Positions 36,891 to 46,855 of a stretch of 64,000 bases of DNA are shown piece after piece. Within the stretch, counting starts at the first letter, position 1. Each line of letters starts with the position of its first letter. Origin of the DNA: JBAXTE01 sp037130365 (GTDB lineage: Bacteria; Bacteroidota; Bacteroidia; Bacteroidales; WCHB1-69); the NCBI GenBank assembly GCA_037130365.1, contig JBAXTE010000007.1, positions 1-64,000 of the forward strand. Reading direction: 5' to 3'. Below the pieces are notes generated by a model. That model ran no database searches and was not told the DNA's origin. It was given only the letters and a program-made list of their open reading frames with translations. The translations under genes were made by a program, and so were the position numbers.

Positions 36891-38489
36891 ATGAAAATCA
36901 AAATCAACTATCTGTTCGCTGTAATTTTCGCTATGATTCTATTAAGTGAATCCAGTTTTGGAAATGTAAAATATCTTCGACTTTCATATCGAGATGATCC
37001 AGCTACAACAATCGTTGTTGGTTGGTCGAACGATGGAACTTCAACCAATGCAAAAGTCTATTACGGAACCACCGATTTTGGTGCGACCAATTGGGCTTCT
37101 TATCCTAATAATCATGGCATTGATGCAACAAATTCGTATAGAAGTTTGACAAATAATTATGCGAGAATAACTGGTTTAATACCAAATACTGTTTACTATT
37201 TTGTAATTAAAGATGATCAAGGTGTTAGCGCTAGATATTCATTTAAAACAATTACCGACAATGTTGACGATAGTTTAAAATTTATTTCGGGAGGTGATAC
37301 TCGAACAGGTGCGCCATTAATAGAAGCTTCTGATTGCAGACAAAGAAGACAAAATGGGAATAAACTTGTGGCAAAAATTCGCCCCGATTTTGTTGCTTTT
37401 ACTGGAGATTTTATTTTTAGTGAAAATATAATTCAAGTGAATCAATTTTGGGCTGATTGGTTACAAGACTGGTCTTTGACCTTTGGCCCAGATGGTAGAA
37501 TTACACCATGTTGCGGAACTTTTGGAAATCACGAAGTAAATAATGATTTGATAAATCTGTTCGATATTTCAAATACGGATAATTATTACGCAATCAATTT
37601 TGGAGGAAAATTACTTCGTTTATATACCTTAAAATCTGACGAAAGTGTAGGTGCTTGCGATAATACAGCTCAATTGAATTGGTTTTTAAATGATTTACAA
37701 ACACATACGGGTAATTCAAATGAACCATTCTGGAAGTTTATACAATATCATATTCCTATGGTTCCTCACGGACAATACAGTCCAAATCAGCCACAAATTG
37801 ATTGTTGGGCAGATAAATTTCAACAATATAAAGTCCGTTTATCTATGGATGGCCATTCGCATGTAGTAAAAGTCACTTGGCCAGTTGTTCCGTCAAATTC
37901 AGGAAATTCCGAAAAAGGATTTATTAAAGATACCGCAAATGGAACTGTTTATATCGGCGAAGGTACATGGGGTGCACCATTAAGATCTCTTTATTCGCCA
38001 AATTCCTGGACAAGAGACCAAGGAGCTTTTGATGCATTTCAAGTCGTTTTAGTCTCTAAATACGAAACTCAGGTGAAAACTATTAAGTTTGAAAATATGA
38101 CTACTGCCAGTCAATTAACAGATTCAGACCCAACATGGAGTTTGCCATCAGGAATTTCGATATGGACTCCAGTAAATGGTTCAACCGTGATTCTTAGAAA
38201 TACAAATACTACAAAAATTGAGTCGCTGCACGATGTTAAATTAAATAGTAGTGTATATCCAAATCCTGCATCAACCTTTTTTAGTGTCGATTTTAACAAC
38301 TCTGTTAAAGAAAAGAGAGCGAACGTTTTAATCTTTAATGGGATGGCAAAATTAATTAAGAGTTTAGAGATCAATGATGTATCATCAACTACAAAAGTTG
38401 ATGTTTCAACTCTTCCAAATGGCACGTATTACGTTTATGTAAAATTTGGTGTAAGTATTGAATGCCATAAAATAATCATAACACATTAA
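36891..38489 (+). CDS. T9SS-exported purple-acid-phosphatase-like metallophosphoesterase
   Basis: The 532-aa product has a signal peptide (cut near SFG) and an N-terminal fibronectin-III-like domain of purple acid phosphatases (residues about 25-125, LRLSYRDDPATTIVVGW). The metallophosphoesterase domain has GGDTRTG, TGDFIF, GNHEVNND, QYHIPMVPHG and DGHSHV. A T9SS sorting domain ends the protein (VYPNPASTFF, GTYYVYVKFG). It is predicted to hydrolyse phosphomonoesters outside the cell. It starts 26 bp after the OprO/P porin gene. The divergence of the first metal motif is usual for the family, so activity is likely. Confidence 0.85.
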   Translation: MKIKINYLFAVIFAMILLSESSFGNVKYLRLSYRDDPATTIVVGWSNDGTSTNAKVYYGTTDFGATNWASYPNNHGIDATNSYRSLTNNYARITGLIPNTVYYFVIKDDQGVSARYSFKTITDNVDDSLKFISGGDTRTGAPLIEASDCRQRRQNGNKLVAKIRPDFVAFTGDFIFSENIIQVNQFWADWLQDWSLTFGPDGRITPCCGTFGNHEVNNDLINLFDISNTDNYYAINFGGKLLRLYTLKSDESVGACDNTAQLNWFLNDLQTHTGNSNEPFWKFIQYHIPMVPHGQYSPNQPQIDCWADKFQQYKVRLSMDGHSHVVKVTWPVVPSNSGNSEKGFIKDTANGTVYIGEGTWGAPLRSLYSPNSWTRDQGAFDAFQVVLVSKYETQVKTIKFENMTTASQLTDSDPTWSLPSGISIWTPVNGSTVILRNTNTTKIESLHDVKLNSSVYPNPASTFFSVDFNNSVKEKRANVLIFNGMAKLIKSLEINDVSSTTKVDVSTLPNGTYYVYVKFGVSIECHKIIITH

Positions 38490-38509
38490 CCACCCTTTAT
38501 TTTAAATAT

Positions 38510-39985
38510 ATGAAAATTAGAACATTTATTATCTTGTTTTTGCTGATTGCTCAAAGTGTGGCATGGTCACAAACATACAATTCCGGATGTATTCCGCAAC
38601 CTCATGCCGATCCAGAAAATAATAGTGAAATGGAACCAGACAATATTGCTGCATCTACTTTCTCTTCCGTTTATTATCAAAAAATAGACATTCTTCCTCC
38701 TCCAAGTGCTTCGGGTTATGAGGTGCAATGGATTAAGTTAAGACAAATAAATAATTTACCCAGCGGATTATCGTGGGCTACAAATACCGAGCAATTGAAT
38801 TCGGGAACATGGTATTGTTGTGAAGTAACTGGAACACCAAATGGACAAGTTGGTCTTTTTCATTGCGAAATTATTGTTGATGCTCGCGTAAAAGTACTAT
38901 TTGTTTGGACTACACAAACGAACCAAAGTGGTGGTTTTATTATTGCCGAGGTTTTACCTGCAAAATTTGTAGTTTCAGGTGGTGGTTCACTTTGCGCCAC
39001 TCCTGCTGGGTTTCCAATTCAAGTATCTGGGTCCAATTCGGGAGCAACTTATGAATTATTCAGAAATGGAACTCCCACAGGCACAACTATGAGTGGAACA
39101 GGATCGGCTTTGACATTTCCATCTCAAAATATTGCAGGGGCATATACTGTTATTGCTAAGGCAGACTACGATTTTGATGCTACCGATACAAACTATATTA
39201 CGCCTCAGGCAATGACTGGCTCTGCAATAATTACAGCAAATTATCCAAATGTAAATTTAGGAAATAATCAAACCATTTATTTATCCGGAAGTCATACTTT
39301 TGATGCTGGAACTGGATTTGAATCGTATTTGTGGAACATAAATGCAGATACTACGCAGGATCTTACCCTTACTGGGGCAACATTAGGAGTCGGAAGTCAC
39401 CAAATAATTGTAACTGTTTCGAACAACCAGCAATGTTTTAACTCCGACACAGCAATCTTGACCGTTAATCCAAATTTGTCAATTGATGCTGAAATTCTTA
39501 GTTTTGAGATTCCAAATCAAATTGGAAATTCAGTAATCAATTCTGCCAATGGGACAATCGAAATATTAATGCCGAATGCGGTTGCCTTGAATAATTTAAT
39601 TCCACAAATTACAATTTCGGGAGGAGCTTTAATAAACTATACTCAAGGAACACCTCAATCGTTTGTAAATTCTGTAAATTATGTTGTTACAGCCGAAAAT
39701 GGTCAAACAACTAAAACATGGATTGCTTCTGTAAGTACTGATGCATCCATAAAACTAAATTCAGATGATGTAAAATTGTTTTATGACAATGTTCAAAAAC
39801 AAATCATTGTTAAATGCTCAAATATTCAGTTTAAAGCTCAGTTATTAAACATTAACGGCACTTTAATAGATGAGTTTATGATTGATTGTAATCAGGAAAA
39901 ACACATCGATAATATCTCAAAAGGTGTTTATTTTGTGAAATTACAAAATGATAAAATTACCAAAACACTAAAATTTGTGCTCTAA
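38510..39985 (+). CDS. T9SS-exported protein with PKD-like and DUF5018-like domains
   Basis: The 491-aa product has a signal peptide ending AWSQ. An N-terminal Cys-containing region of unknown type follows (PHADPENNSEMEPDN). Then come Ig/PKD-like domains near residues 160-325 (with YPNVNLGNNQTIYL and SYLWNI) and a DUF5018-like domain around 330-420 (DAEILSFEIPNQIGNSVIN, then NYVVTAENGQTTKTW). A T9SS sorting domain ends at GVYFVKLQNDKITKTLKFVL. No catalytic motif is seen. It closes the six-gene operon, 20 bp after the phosphatase, and may hold substrate or the other proteins at the surface. Confidence 0.8.
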   Translation: MKIRTFIILFLLIAQSVAWSQTYNSGCIPQPHADPENNSEMEPDNIAASTFSSVYYQKIDILPPPSASGYEVQWIKLRQINNLPSGLSWATNTEQLNSGTWYCCEVTGTPNGQVGLFHCEIIVDARVKVLFVWTTQTNQSGGFIIAEVLPAKFVVSGGGSLCATPAGFPIQVSGSNSGATYELFRNGTPTGTTMSGTGSALTFPSQNIAGAYTVIAKADYDFDATDTNYITPQAMTGSAIITANYPNVNLGNNQTIYLSGSHTFDAGTGFESYLWNINADTTQDLTLTGATLGVGSHQIIVTVSNNQQCFNSDTAILTVNPNLSIDAEILSFEIPNQIGNSVINSANGTIEILMPNAVALNNLIPQITISGGALINYTQGTPQSFVNSVNYVVTAENGQTTKTWIASVSTDASIKLNSDDVKLFYDNVQKQIIVKCSNIQFKAQLLNINGTLIDEFMIDCNQEKHIDNISKGVYFVKLQNDKITKTLKFVL

Positions 39986-40003
39986 ATATTTTGTTTTATT
40001 GTT

Positions 40004-40036
40004 AAAAAGAGGCTAGATTAATAGCCTCTTTTTTTT
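40004..40036 (+). terminator. Rho-independent terminator after the phosphatase operon
   Basis: The stem AAAAAGAGGCTA pairs with TAGCCTCTTTTT across a six-base loop and is followed by a run of T. It closes the operon that ends at 39985, about 18 bases upstream. It is the best terminator in the window. Confidence 0.9.
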
Positions 40037-40117
40037 ATGAATGTTCCAAAAATCAATACTCCCTTTTATGCGATTTATCAATAGTTTTAAAACCAGACAA
40101 TCATTTTCTTTTACATC

Positions 40118-40148
40118 TTTCACCTTTCGGTTGAAAATTGTACCTTTG
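40118..40148 (+). promoter_or_regulatory. Promoter of gltX
   Basis: TACCTTTG (40141-40148) matches the Bacteroidota -7 element. TTTC (40118-40121) lies 19 bases upstream and is one base off the TTTG consensus. The gltX ATG is 20 bases below the -7 box. Confidence 0.55.
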
Positions 40149-40168
40149 CGCATTATAAAAGTATAACT

Positions 40169-41695
40169 ATGGAATCTAAAGTACGCGTACGTTTTGCCCC
40201 TAGTCCAACCGGACCACTACACATTGGCGGTGTAAGAACTGCTTTGTATAACTATTTATTTGCCCGGAAGCTTGGTGGTGATTTTCTATTAAGGATTGAA
40301 GATACCGATCAAACCAGATTTGTAGAAGGTGCTGAGCAATATATTATTGAGTCACTCAACTGGCTTGGAATTACGTTCGACGAAGGTGTACACGTAGGTG
40401 GAAAACACGCTCCTTATCGACAATCAGAACGGAAACATCTCTACCGTCAATATGCGGATATGCTGATTGCTTCGGGTGATGCATATTATGCTTTCGATTC
40501 TTCAGAAAAACTTGACGAGCTTAGAAAAGAGGCAGAAGTCGCAAAAAAGAACTTTCAATACGATTCCCTTACTCGGAACAATTTAGTGAACTCTCTTACT
40601 TTGTCTGCTGATGAAACTCAAGCTAAACTTGATGCTGGGGAACCGTATGTTATACGATTTAAAATTCCTGAAAACATAGATGTTGAACTCGACGATTTAA
40701 TCCGTGGACACGTTTGTGTGCATTCGACTTCGCTGGATGACAAAGTGTTATATAAATCTGACTGTATGCCAACGTACCATTTGGCAAATGTTGTTGACGA
40801 TTACTTAATGGAAATTACCCATGTAATTCGCGGCGAAGAGTGGTTGCCATCAGCTCCGCTTCATGTTTTGCTTTACGAAAAATTTGGTTGGAAAAATCAA
40901 ATGCCACAATTTGCACATCTTCCACTTTTGCTTAAACCAGATGGTAATGGCAAACTGAGTAAACGAGATGGAGATAGATTAGGGTTTCCCGTATTTCCAC
41001 TACAATGGAAAGATCCAAAAACAAACGAAATCTCTTCTGGGTACAGAGAATCAGGCTATTTTCCAGATGCTGTAGTTAATATTTTAGCTCTTTTGGGCTG
41101 GAATCCTGGCAACAACCAAGAGTTGCTTTCTATGGATGATTTGATAAATCTTTTCAGCCTTGATAAAATTAGTAAAGCAGGAGCAAAATTTGATTTGGAA
41201 AAATCGAAATGGTTTAATCACCAATATTTGATTAATCGTGCGGATCAAGATTTAGCAGTACAACTTCTTCCTTTATTAGAAGCACAAGACATTCATCCTT
41301 CGATAGATAAGTTAGCAAAAATTATTGGATTAGTTAAAGAACGCGTTCAGTTTGTAAAAGAGTTGGTACCTCAAACAATTTATTTTTTTAAGGCTCCGGA
41401 ATCTTACAACGATCAAGTGATTAAAAAAAGATGGAAAGAAGATACCCCAATGCATTTAACGCAAATTGCCACGATAATTTCTTCAGTTCAACCTTTCGAT
41501 AAAAATTCAGCTCACGACAAAGTTGCTGAATACATTCAATCTGCTGGGTTAAATATGGGGCAGATTATGAATTGTCTTCGTTTATCGTTAGTTGGCGATG
41601 CAATGGGTCCAGATTTATTTGAAATTGTTGAATTATTGGGCACCGATGAGGTTTCTAGCCGAATAAATACATCAATAGAAAAAATAAGCATCTGA
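40169..41695 (+). CDS. gltX: Glutamyl-tRNA synthetase
   Basis: The 508-aa product is a class I glutamyl-tRNA synthetase, joining glutamate to its tRNA. It has the HIGH-type motif in PSPTGPLHIGGVRTALYNYL near the N-terminus, the RIEDTDQTRF segment, and the KMSKS-type motif KLSKRDGD near residue 270. Length is usual for the Bacteroidota form. The gene follows a good promoter and a terminator, and its stop overlaps the next start by one base (TGATG), so the next gene is co-expressed. Confidence 0.97.
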   Translation: MESKVRVRFAPSPTGPLHIGGVRTALYNYLFARKLGGDFLLRIEDTDQTRFVEGAEQYIIESLNWLGITFDEGVHVGGKHAPYRQSERKHLYRQYADMLIASGDAYYAFDSSEKLDELRKEAEVAKKNFQYDSLTRNNLVNSLTLSADETQAKLDAGEPYVIRFKIPENIDVELDDLIRGHVCVHSTSLDDKVLYKSDCMPTYHLANVVDDYLMEITHVIRGEEWLPSAPLHVLLYEKFGWKNQMPQFAHLPLLLKPDGNGKLSKRDGDRLGFPVFPLQWKDPKTNEISSGYRESGYFPDAVVNILALLGWNPGNNQELLSMDDLINLFSLDKISKAGAKFDLEKSKWFNHQYLINRADQDLAVQLLPLLEAQDIHPSIDKLAKIIGLVKERVQFVKELVPQTIYFFKAPESYNDQVIKKRWKEDTPMHLTQIATIISSVQPFDKNSAHDKVAEYIQSAGLNMGQIMNCLRLSLVGDAMGPDLFEIVELLGTDEVSSRINTSIEKISI

Positions 41696-42615
41696 TGATT
41701 GCTTCTCATATTGGAGAATTTTCCGCATTAATCACGGCAATTTTCTGGACATTTACAGCCATTGCTTTTACCTCTTCTGGAAAATTAATTGGCTCTTTGT
41801 CTGTTAATATTTGGAGATTGATTCTTGGCATTTTATTTCTTGGCATTTTTACAACCATTCGTTATGGCTCACCAATTCCAATTGGAATATCTGTTGAAAG
41901 TTGGTTTTGGTTAGGTCTTTCTGGATTTGTAGGCGTATTTTTGGGTGATTTGTTTTTATTTAAAGCGTTTACCATCACCGGACCCCGAATTGCCTTGCTG
42001 GTTATGTCGCTTGCACCACCATTGGCTGCACTGATAAGTTGGTTTGCGCTTGGAGAAACGCTTACGTTGATGGATTTTGTAGGTATGATTGTCACGCTTT
42101 CGGGTATTTCGATGGTGATTCTGATGCGAAAGAATGGGGAATCTACTCAAAATAAAAAAATCAAACTCCGACACGAGCCAATTGGAATTATGTATGCTCT
42201 AATTGGTGCTATTGGCCAAGCTTCGGGTTTGGTAATGAGTAAAATTGGTTTACAAAGCGATACCAACCCTTTTTACGGAAGTGAAATTAGATTATTTGCT
42301 GGAATTTTTGGTTTTATTATTCTTATTACCTATCTAAAGCGTTGGAAACCAGTATTATTATCGGTTAAAAACAAAACAGCGATGGGTTACCTTTCTATAG
42401 GCGCTTTCTTTGGCCCATTTTTAGGAATTTCACTCTCTTTATATGCTGTTCAACACGCAAATCCAGGAGTTGTACAAACAATTATTTCGATAAATCCAGT
42501 GTTGATTATTCCACTTTCAATGTGGCTTTACAAAGATAAAATCACCCTCCGCGAAGCCATAGGAGCTTTGGTTGCAGTGATTGGTGTGTCGCTGTTTTTT
42601 GTGACTTTAAGCTAG
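41695..42615 (+). CDS. EamA-family (DMT) transporter
   Basis: The 306-aa product has about ten membrane helices and two EamA repeats of about 140 residues: one from GEFSALITAIFWTFTAIAFTSSG, the second from IGIMYALIGAIGQASGLVMSK. It is a drug/metabolite transporter family protein in the inner membrane; the substrate is unknown. Its start overlaps the stop of gltX by one base, so translation is coupled, although a functional link is not obvious. Confidence 0.9.
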   Translation: MIASHIGEFSALITAIFWTFTAIAFTSSGKLIGSLSVNIWRLILGILFLGIFTTIRYGSPIPIGISVESWFWLGLSGFVGVFLGDLFLFKAFTITGPRIALLVMSLAPPLAALISWFALGETLTLMDFVGMIVTLSGISMVILMRKNGESTQNKKIKLRHEPIGIMYALIGAIGQASGLVMSKIGLQSDTNPFYGSEIRLFAGIFGFIILITYLKRWKPVLLSVKNKTAMGYLSIGAFFGPFLGISLSLYAVQHANPGVVQTIISINPVLIIPLSMWLYKDKITLREAIGALVAVIGVSLFFVTLS

Positions 42616-42708
42616 TTTTAATGACTCAATTTCATATTCTGGAGGGAAAAGACCTTAAGAATAAATGTTAGGACGATAAACGGATAGTCAAAAAAAGTTT
42701 AACTCAAA

Positions 42709-45700
42709 CTACTGAATTATTGTAATTTTTCCGCGATATAATACATCCCCAACTTTCAGGTTATAAAGATACAATCCTTTTGTTGAATTGCCCATGCTAA
42801 TTGCTGAAACATCGAATGTTAGCGTTTTTAATTCGGAGCCAAAATCTATACTTTGTTCATAATAAAATGCGGGTCTTCCCAATATATCAATAAGTTCTAA
42901 AGAAGCTGTTTTTGCATCGCTACTTATAAAATCAAATGAAATTTTATCTATTGCCGGGTTGGGATAAACACTAACAGTTCCAGCAGCTGGTGTATGATAA
43001 TTGTCAATTACAGATAGAATTATTTTGACTGGAGAAAACAAAAATTCATCTTTAAAACGAACGTAAGAAGTGTATTCTCCACTTGGTAATCCAACGGTAC
43101 TCACATTAAATGGCAACATGGTCGTTTGATTGGCTGTTAACGTGGTTGCTCCTTGCCTATTAAGCCAATTACAGGTTTTATTTTCAGGGGGAACAATGTC
43201 ATAATAAAGATCGACAAACGGCCTTCCTGTAGTATTTACTTCAATGTCAAAATTAAGAAGAGTGTCGGGTCTGCATTTCAACTTAATTTCGTTGGGATAA
43301 ACAGAATAGCTGATTTCGGGTGTGTAAGAATGTGGAATTGATAAATTGTCGATATAAACGGAATCGTTTAACAATATATAGTTAAAACGAAGTACAATAG
43401 AATGAGAACCTTCGGGAATTGAATACGAAACATGTTTCCACTCAGATGTTGTATCTAAGTTATGTTGCACGCCATCAATTAACCAGATTAATCGTTTGTT
43501 GTATAATGCTGTTTTTGCCAAACTAATATAATCGAATTCTATTAGGCTATTGGTGATTGTTTGAACGTTAAATCTTCTATATTTGATGCCTCCCAAACGT
43601 CTATAGAACATAGATTTACTGCTATTACAGCCTCTGTTGGCAACACGATACGGAAAAGTGTCGGAAAAAACAGAAGGGAAAATGTATAGATGATTTGTGT
43701 CTTCGTAGGTTTCAATTAAATTTGAATTTAACTGATATGTTTTTAAAAATGGAACCATCATTCCTCGAGAATCTGTTAATTCTCCAGAAAATGAAATTAT
43801 TAAATTGGGTGCTGATACATCATCTGTCCGTACTCGAAATTGAATATACCCAGAAGAATATCCTGAAATTGAATCTGTTAAATCAACGGTATCAACTACA
43901 GAAACGACATTGGATAAGCACTTTAATGATGCAGATAAGTTTGTAATGGCATTTCTGTTTCTGTTAAAAACAGGGAAAGTTAATAGATGTGTTGCGTTGG
44001 AGATAAAAGCATCACCATTGGGAGAACTTAAAACTGGAGTTCCAATTTCTAGTGGGATGGATGGAGTAATATTCGCTTGAATTACACCGATTTGCTCTCC
44101 ACTTCTCGAATTACGAATGATTAAATTCTCAAATCTTTCCACTTTTAAAGAGGCGTTTGGCTTGAATACAAAAGCGCTATTTAAGGTAATAATTGATGAA
44201 CCTTGAATTTCGGGAATTGTATAAGTTGATTTTAATAAATCTATATCCGACGACGTTGAACACAGTTGTATAGGTATATTGTATTTTGCTGTATTTGAAA
44301 TATTTACAATACCAATCGTAACTTTAACGGTGTCAAGCGGAGAATACCAATCTTGATTATTGGTGTTAAGCAGCGTAGAGGTGACGATTAACTCTGGTGG
44401 ATTTCCTGTGGATAAATAGGTGAAATCGTGTGTTTCGATATCGTTATTATCGAGAATTGAAACATTTACTTTTTTGTTTGAAAACGCAACAGCTGGATTT
44501 GTTGATAAAACACCCTCCGAAGTTATTGTAATAGAGGTGTCGATGGAAAATAATTTGTAAGAAAATAAGGTGTGTGAATTTACAAAGAAATCGTTCCCAA
44601 TTTTTGTCAATTCCACTCCATTTCCTTTACTAATTCCACGCATCCAAGGATCAAAAGAAGAATAATGGATAGAATCGTAATAAAAACGGACATCGCCAAC
44701 CTTGGAAATGCTTACCGAAAAATCTAAATAGGAATTTACATCAGTAGCAAATCTTCCTATCCAGCGGATAAATAATGAATCTGGTGTTGATTTTTGCCAT
44801 ATTCCAAATGCTGGTTTATCGTAAACCAACTTTGTCATGAGTGGAGCAATGGCAGTATGTGCTTTTAATTGAGTGTAATCGTCGGATAAAAATGGCCACA
44901 AATATTCGTGTTCCCGTAAATGAATAAACCCATTTGGGTTGACATAGAGGTTGCCTTGATGAATAGAATCATAAATATAAATTGGAAATTCGGGACTTAA
45001 TGAAATATAATCTGTTTGAACTGTTGGCAGTGTGAGCTGAGTTAGACCTTGATAATTTGGATGTAAAAATGGTGTTTCATTAGTCATATATCCATCGGTT
45101 TGGTGATATCGATAAGGCGGTGTCCCTTTTTGAGCCGAAAGTTGCGTTTGATAAGGATTAGCGACTACCGCATTGGGTAATTTGTTTGAGGTTAATTGCG
45201 GTTTCGAAAAATCTGGGGCAACATCAACAAACAGAGTTGTAAGTCCATTATTTACAATATTTACTGGATTTGAATTCGAAAAAACTTGCTTTGAACCGTG
45301 GGTGTAATCAATCACAGAGAAATTTTGAATATACCCGTCAAATGAATTTTGCGGATCTACTTCGAGAATTTGAAAAAAGAACCGTGCTTTTTGTCCTGGT
45401 TGAATGTGAGTTAGCAATGGTGTAACATCAAATCCAAATTCAACGGGAATACCAATACCAGTGGTGTCAGAAGATATTGAGCTATTCGTATTGATAAAGT
45501 TTAAAAACGGTATTTCGACTGAAAATTCTGGACTAGTGCTGTTTACATTTGTGCTGATTCCTGCAAATGCTTTAATCGCACTTTTGTTGCGATGTGCGAC
45601 GCTGAATCTAAATGTGGTTTTTGGTAAGTTTGGTAGTTTTGGTTTTACTACATACATACTGCTATTCCAAGTACCCTGTTGAGGAGATTGCAGCGCTAAT

Positions 45701-46653
45701 GTGCGATACATAACATATGCGAAACCGTCATTGCCCCAGTCGGTTCCATAAGAATTTGCAATAATTACTGCTCCTTTTTCCCAGTCTCGAACATCCACAA
45801 TTCCGTCTCCGGTGATATCAATATTATTCGTAATTTGCCCATCTTGGTTAAAATCCCATTCAATCCGATCGTCATAACCCACAATGTTCATGCTGTGATT
45901 AACGTGTGTCTCAAAGAAGGTCATAACAATTTTACCAGCGTCGTATCCCGTAGGAATTGTTGTAATTGCTTGATAAGGAATTCCTAAATAAATGATCCCA
46001 ATTCCTCCCACCAATTCTCCTGCTAAATGATTGTGTAACCAGTGCTTCATGGTAAGAATGCCTTCTTCCGAATTTAACGGAATTGAAAAATATTCATCCA
46101 CTTTATTTTGCATGGCTTTATAATACCAATTATACCCACTAAGATATTTTGAATCACAATTATATGGAGTAGACGAAGGTCCAGAATATTGTAGAATATG
46201 GGAAAGCCCAATTTCTTGAGGAAAATCAGCCTCGGTTAAGCAACCGATAGACTTCATTGTTTCCCACGTTTTTAACGTGTGTTGGGCATATCCATGAACG
46301 GTAGAAACTATATTAAATAGCGTAGAAAAAAGATTTAAATCGGTAGGATTTCTGTTTAACAATCTATTCAACTCGTATGAGTATGCATTTCTGACACCAG
46401 AATATTGGCCACAATCCCAAGTTTTTTGAACTCTTAATGGCGGAAATATTGGCTGATTGGAATTGTTTACCCTAACTGGTAAAACGGTTTTCTCTTTTGC
46501 AGATTGAGTCAGTTTTAACTTTTTTACAGAACTCCAAGCAACCGAATCCTCTTTTGAAATTTGAATATTTACAGATTTATATGCATTACCCTGTTGACAG
46601 AAGATAAGGGTAGGGAAAAGTATAAAGAATAATGAGAAAAATAAATGTTTCAT
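42709..46653 (-). CDS. Large T9SS-exported papain-like (C1) cysteine protease
   Basis: The 1314-aa product has a signal peptide ending IFCQ and a papain-like domain at about residues 60-320. Catalytic residues fit: Gln76 (oxyanion), Cys81 in DCGQYSG, His253 in HVNHSMNIVGY and Asn300 in ANSYGTDWGNDGF. Between His and Asn lies an insertion with two acidic loops (DFNQDGQIT and DITGDGIVDVRDWE) that look like EF-hand/dockerin calcium sites. The next 900 residues are beta-rich Ig-like modules. The C-terminus is a T9SS sorting domain (VYPNPAIDK, then a GLYLYNL end). It is a paralogue of the next upstream gene, with the same order of parts. It probably works as a surface protease. Confidence 0.85.
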   Translation of the reverse strand: MKHLFFSLFFILFPTLIFCQQGNAYKSVNIQISKEDSVAWSSVKKLKLTQSAKEKTVLPVRVNNSNQPIFPPLRVQKTWDCGQYSGVRNAYSYELNRLLNRNPTDLNLFSTLFNIVSTVHGYAQHTLKTWETMKSIGCLTEADFPQEIGLSHILQYSGPSSTPYNCDSKYLSGYNWYYKAMQNKVDEYFSIPLNSEEGILTMKHWLHNHLAGELVGGIGIIYLGIPYQAITTIPTGYDAGKIVMTFFETHVNHSMNIVGYDDRIEWDFNQDGQITNNIDITGDGIVDVRDWEKGAVIIANSYGTDWGNDGFAYVMYRTLALQSPQQGTWNSSMYVVKPKLPNLPKTTFRFSVAHRNKSAIKAFAGISTNVNSTSPEFSVEIPFLNFINTNSSISSDTTGIGIPVEFGFDVTPLLTHIQPGQKARFFFQILEVDPQNSFDGYIQNFSVIDYTHGSKQVFSNSNPVNIVNNGLTTLFVDVAPDFSKPQLTSNKLPNAVVANPYQTQLSAQKGTPPYRYHQTDGYMTNETPFLHPNYQGLTQLTLPTVQTDYISLSPEFPIYIYDSIHQGNLYVNPNGFIHLREHEYLWPFLSDDYTQLKAHTAIAPLMTKLVYDKPAFGIWQKSTPDSLFIRWIGRFATDVNSYLDFSVSISKVGDVRFYYDSIHYSSFDPWMRGISKGNGVELTKIGNDFFVNSHTLFSYKLFSIDTSITITSEGVLSTNPAVAFSNKKVNVSILDNNDIETHDFTYLSTGNPPELIVTSTLLNTNNQDWYSPLDTVKVTIGIVNISNTAKYNIPIQLCSTSSDIDLLKSTYTIPEIQGSSIITLNSAFVFKPNASLKVERFENLIIRNSRSGEQIGVIQANITPSIPLEIGTPVLSSPNGDAFISNATHLLTFPVFNRNRNAITNLSASLKCLSNVVSVVDTVDLTDSISGYSSGYIQFRVRTDDVSAPNLIISFSGELTDSRGMMVPFLKTYQLNSNLIETYEDTNHLYIFPSVFSDTFPYRVANRGCNSSKSMFYRRLGGIKYRRFNVQTITNSLIEFDYISLAKTALYNKRLIWLIDGVQHNLDTTSEWKHVSYSIPEGSHSIVLRFNYILLNDSVYIDNLSIPHSYTPEISYSVYPNEIKLKCRPDTLLNFDIEVNTTGRPFVDLYYDIVPPENKTCNWLNRQGATTLTANQTTMLPFNVSTVGLPSGEYTSYVRFKDEFLFSPVKIILSVIDNYHTPAAGTVSVYPNPAIDKISFDFISSDAKTASLELIDILGRPAFYYEQSIDFGSELKTLTFDVSAISMGNSTKGLYLYNLKVGDVLYRGKITIIQ

Positions 46654-46794
46654 GGGCTGGTTTCTTTTGTTTAACGACTTATGTGATTTTCCATTTTTTA
46701 TTAAAATGATTGGATATTAAGAGTGTTTTTTGTTTGATAAATTTTAGGGTGAATATCAAAAATTGCGAATTGGTTTGTGGATATTTGGATTTAA

Positions 46795-46833
46795 TTAATA
46801 ATCGTTGAGCTTCAATATCTCAACGATTATTAA
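46795..46833 (-). terminator. Stem-loop between the two protease genes
   Basis: A 15-bp perfect stem (46795-46809 with 46819-46833) has a nine-base loop and lies 23 bases below the stop of the upstream protease gene. The T-run after it is weak on the minus strand, so it may be a terminator or an mRNA-end stabiliser. Confidence 0.55.
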
Positions 46834-46855
46834 TCATCTTTTTTTACTTTTGAAA

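Noticed and set aside
42616..42708. Terminator between the DMT transporter and the protease gene
   Set aside because: No stem with a T-run is visible in this gap.
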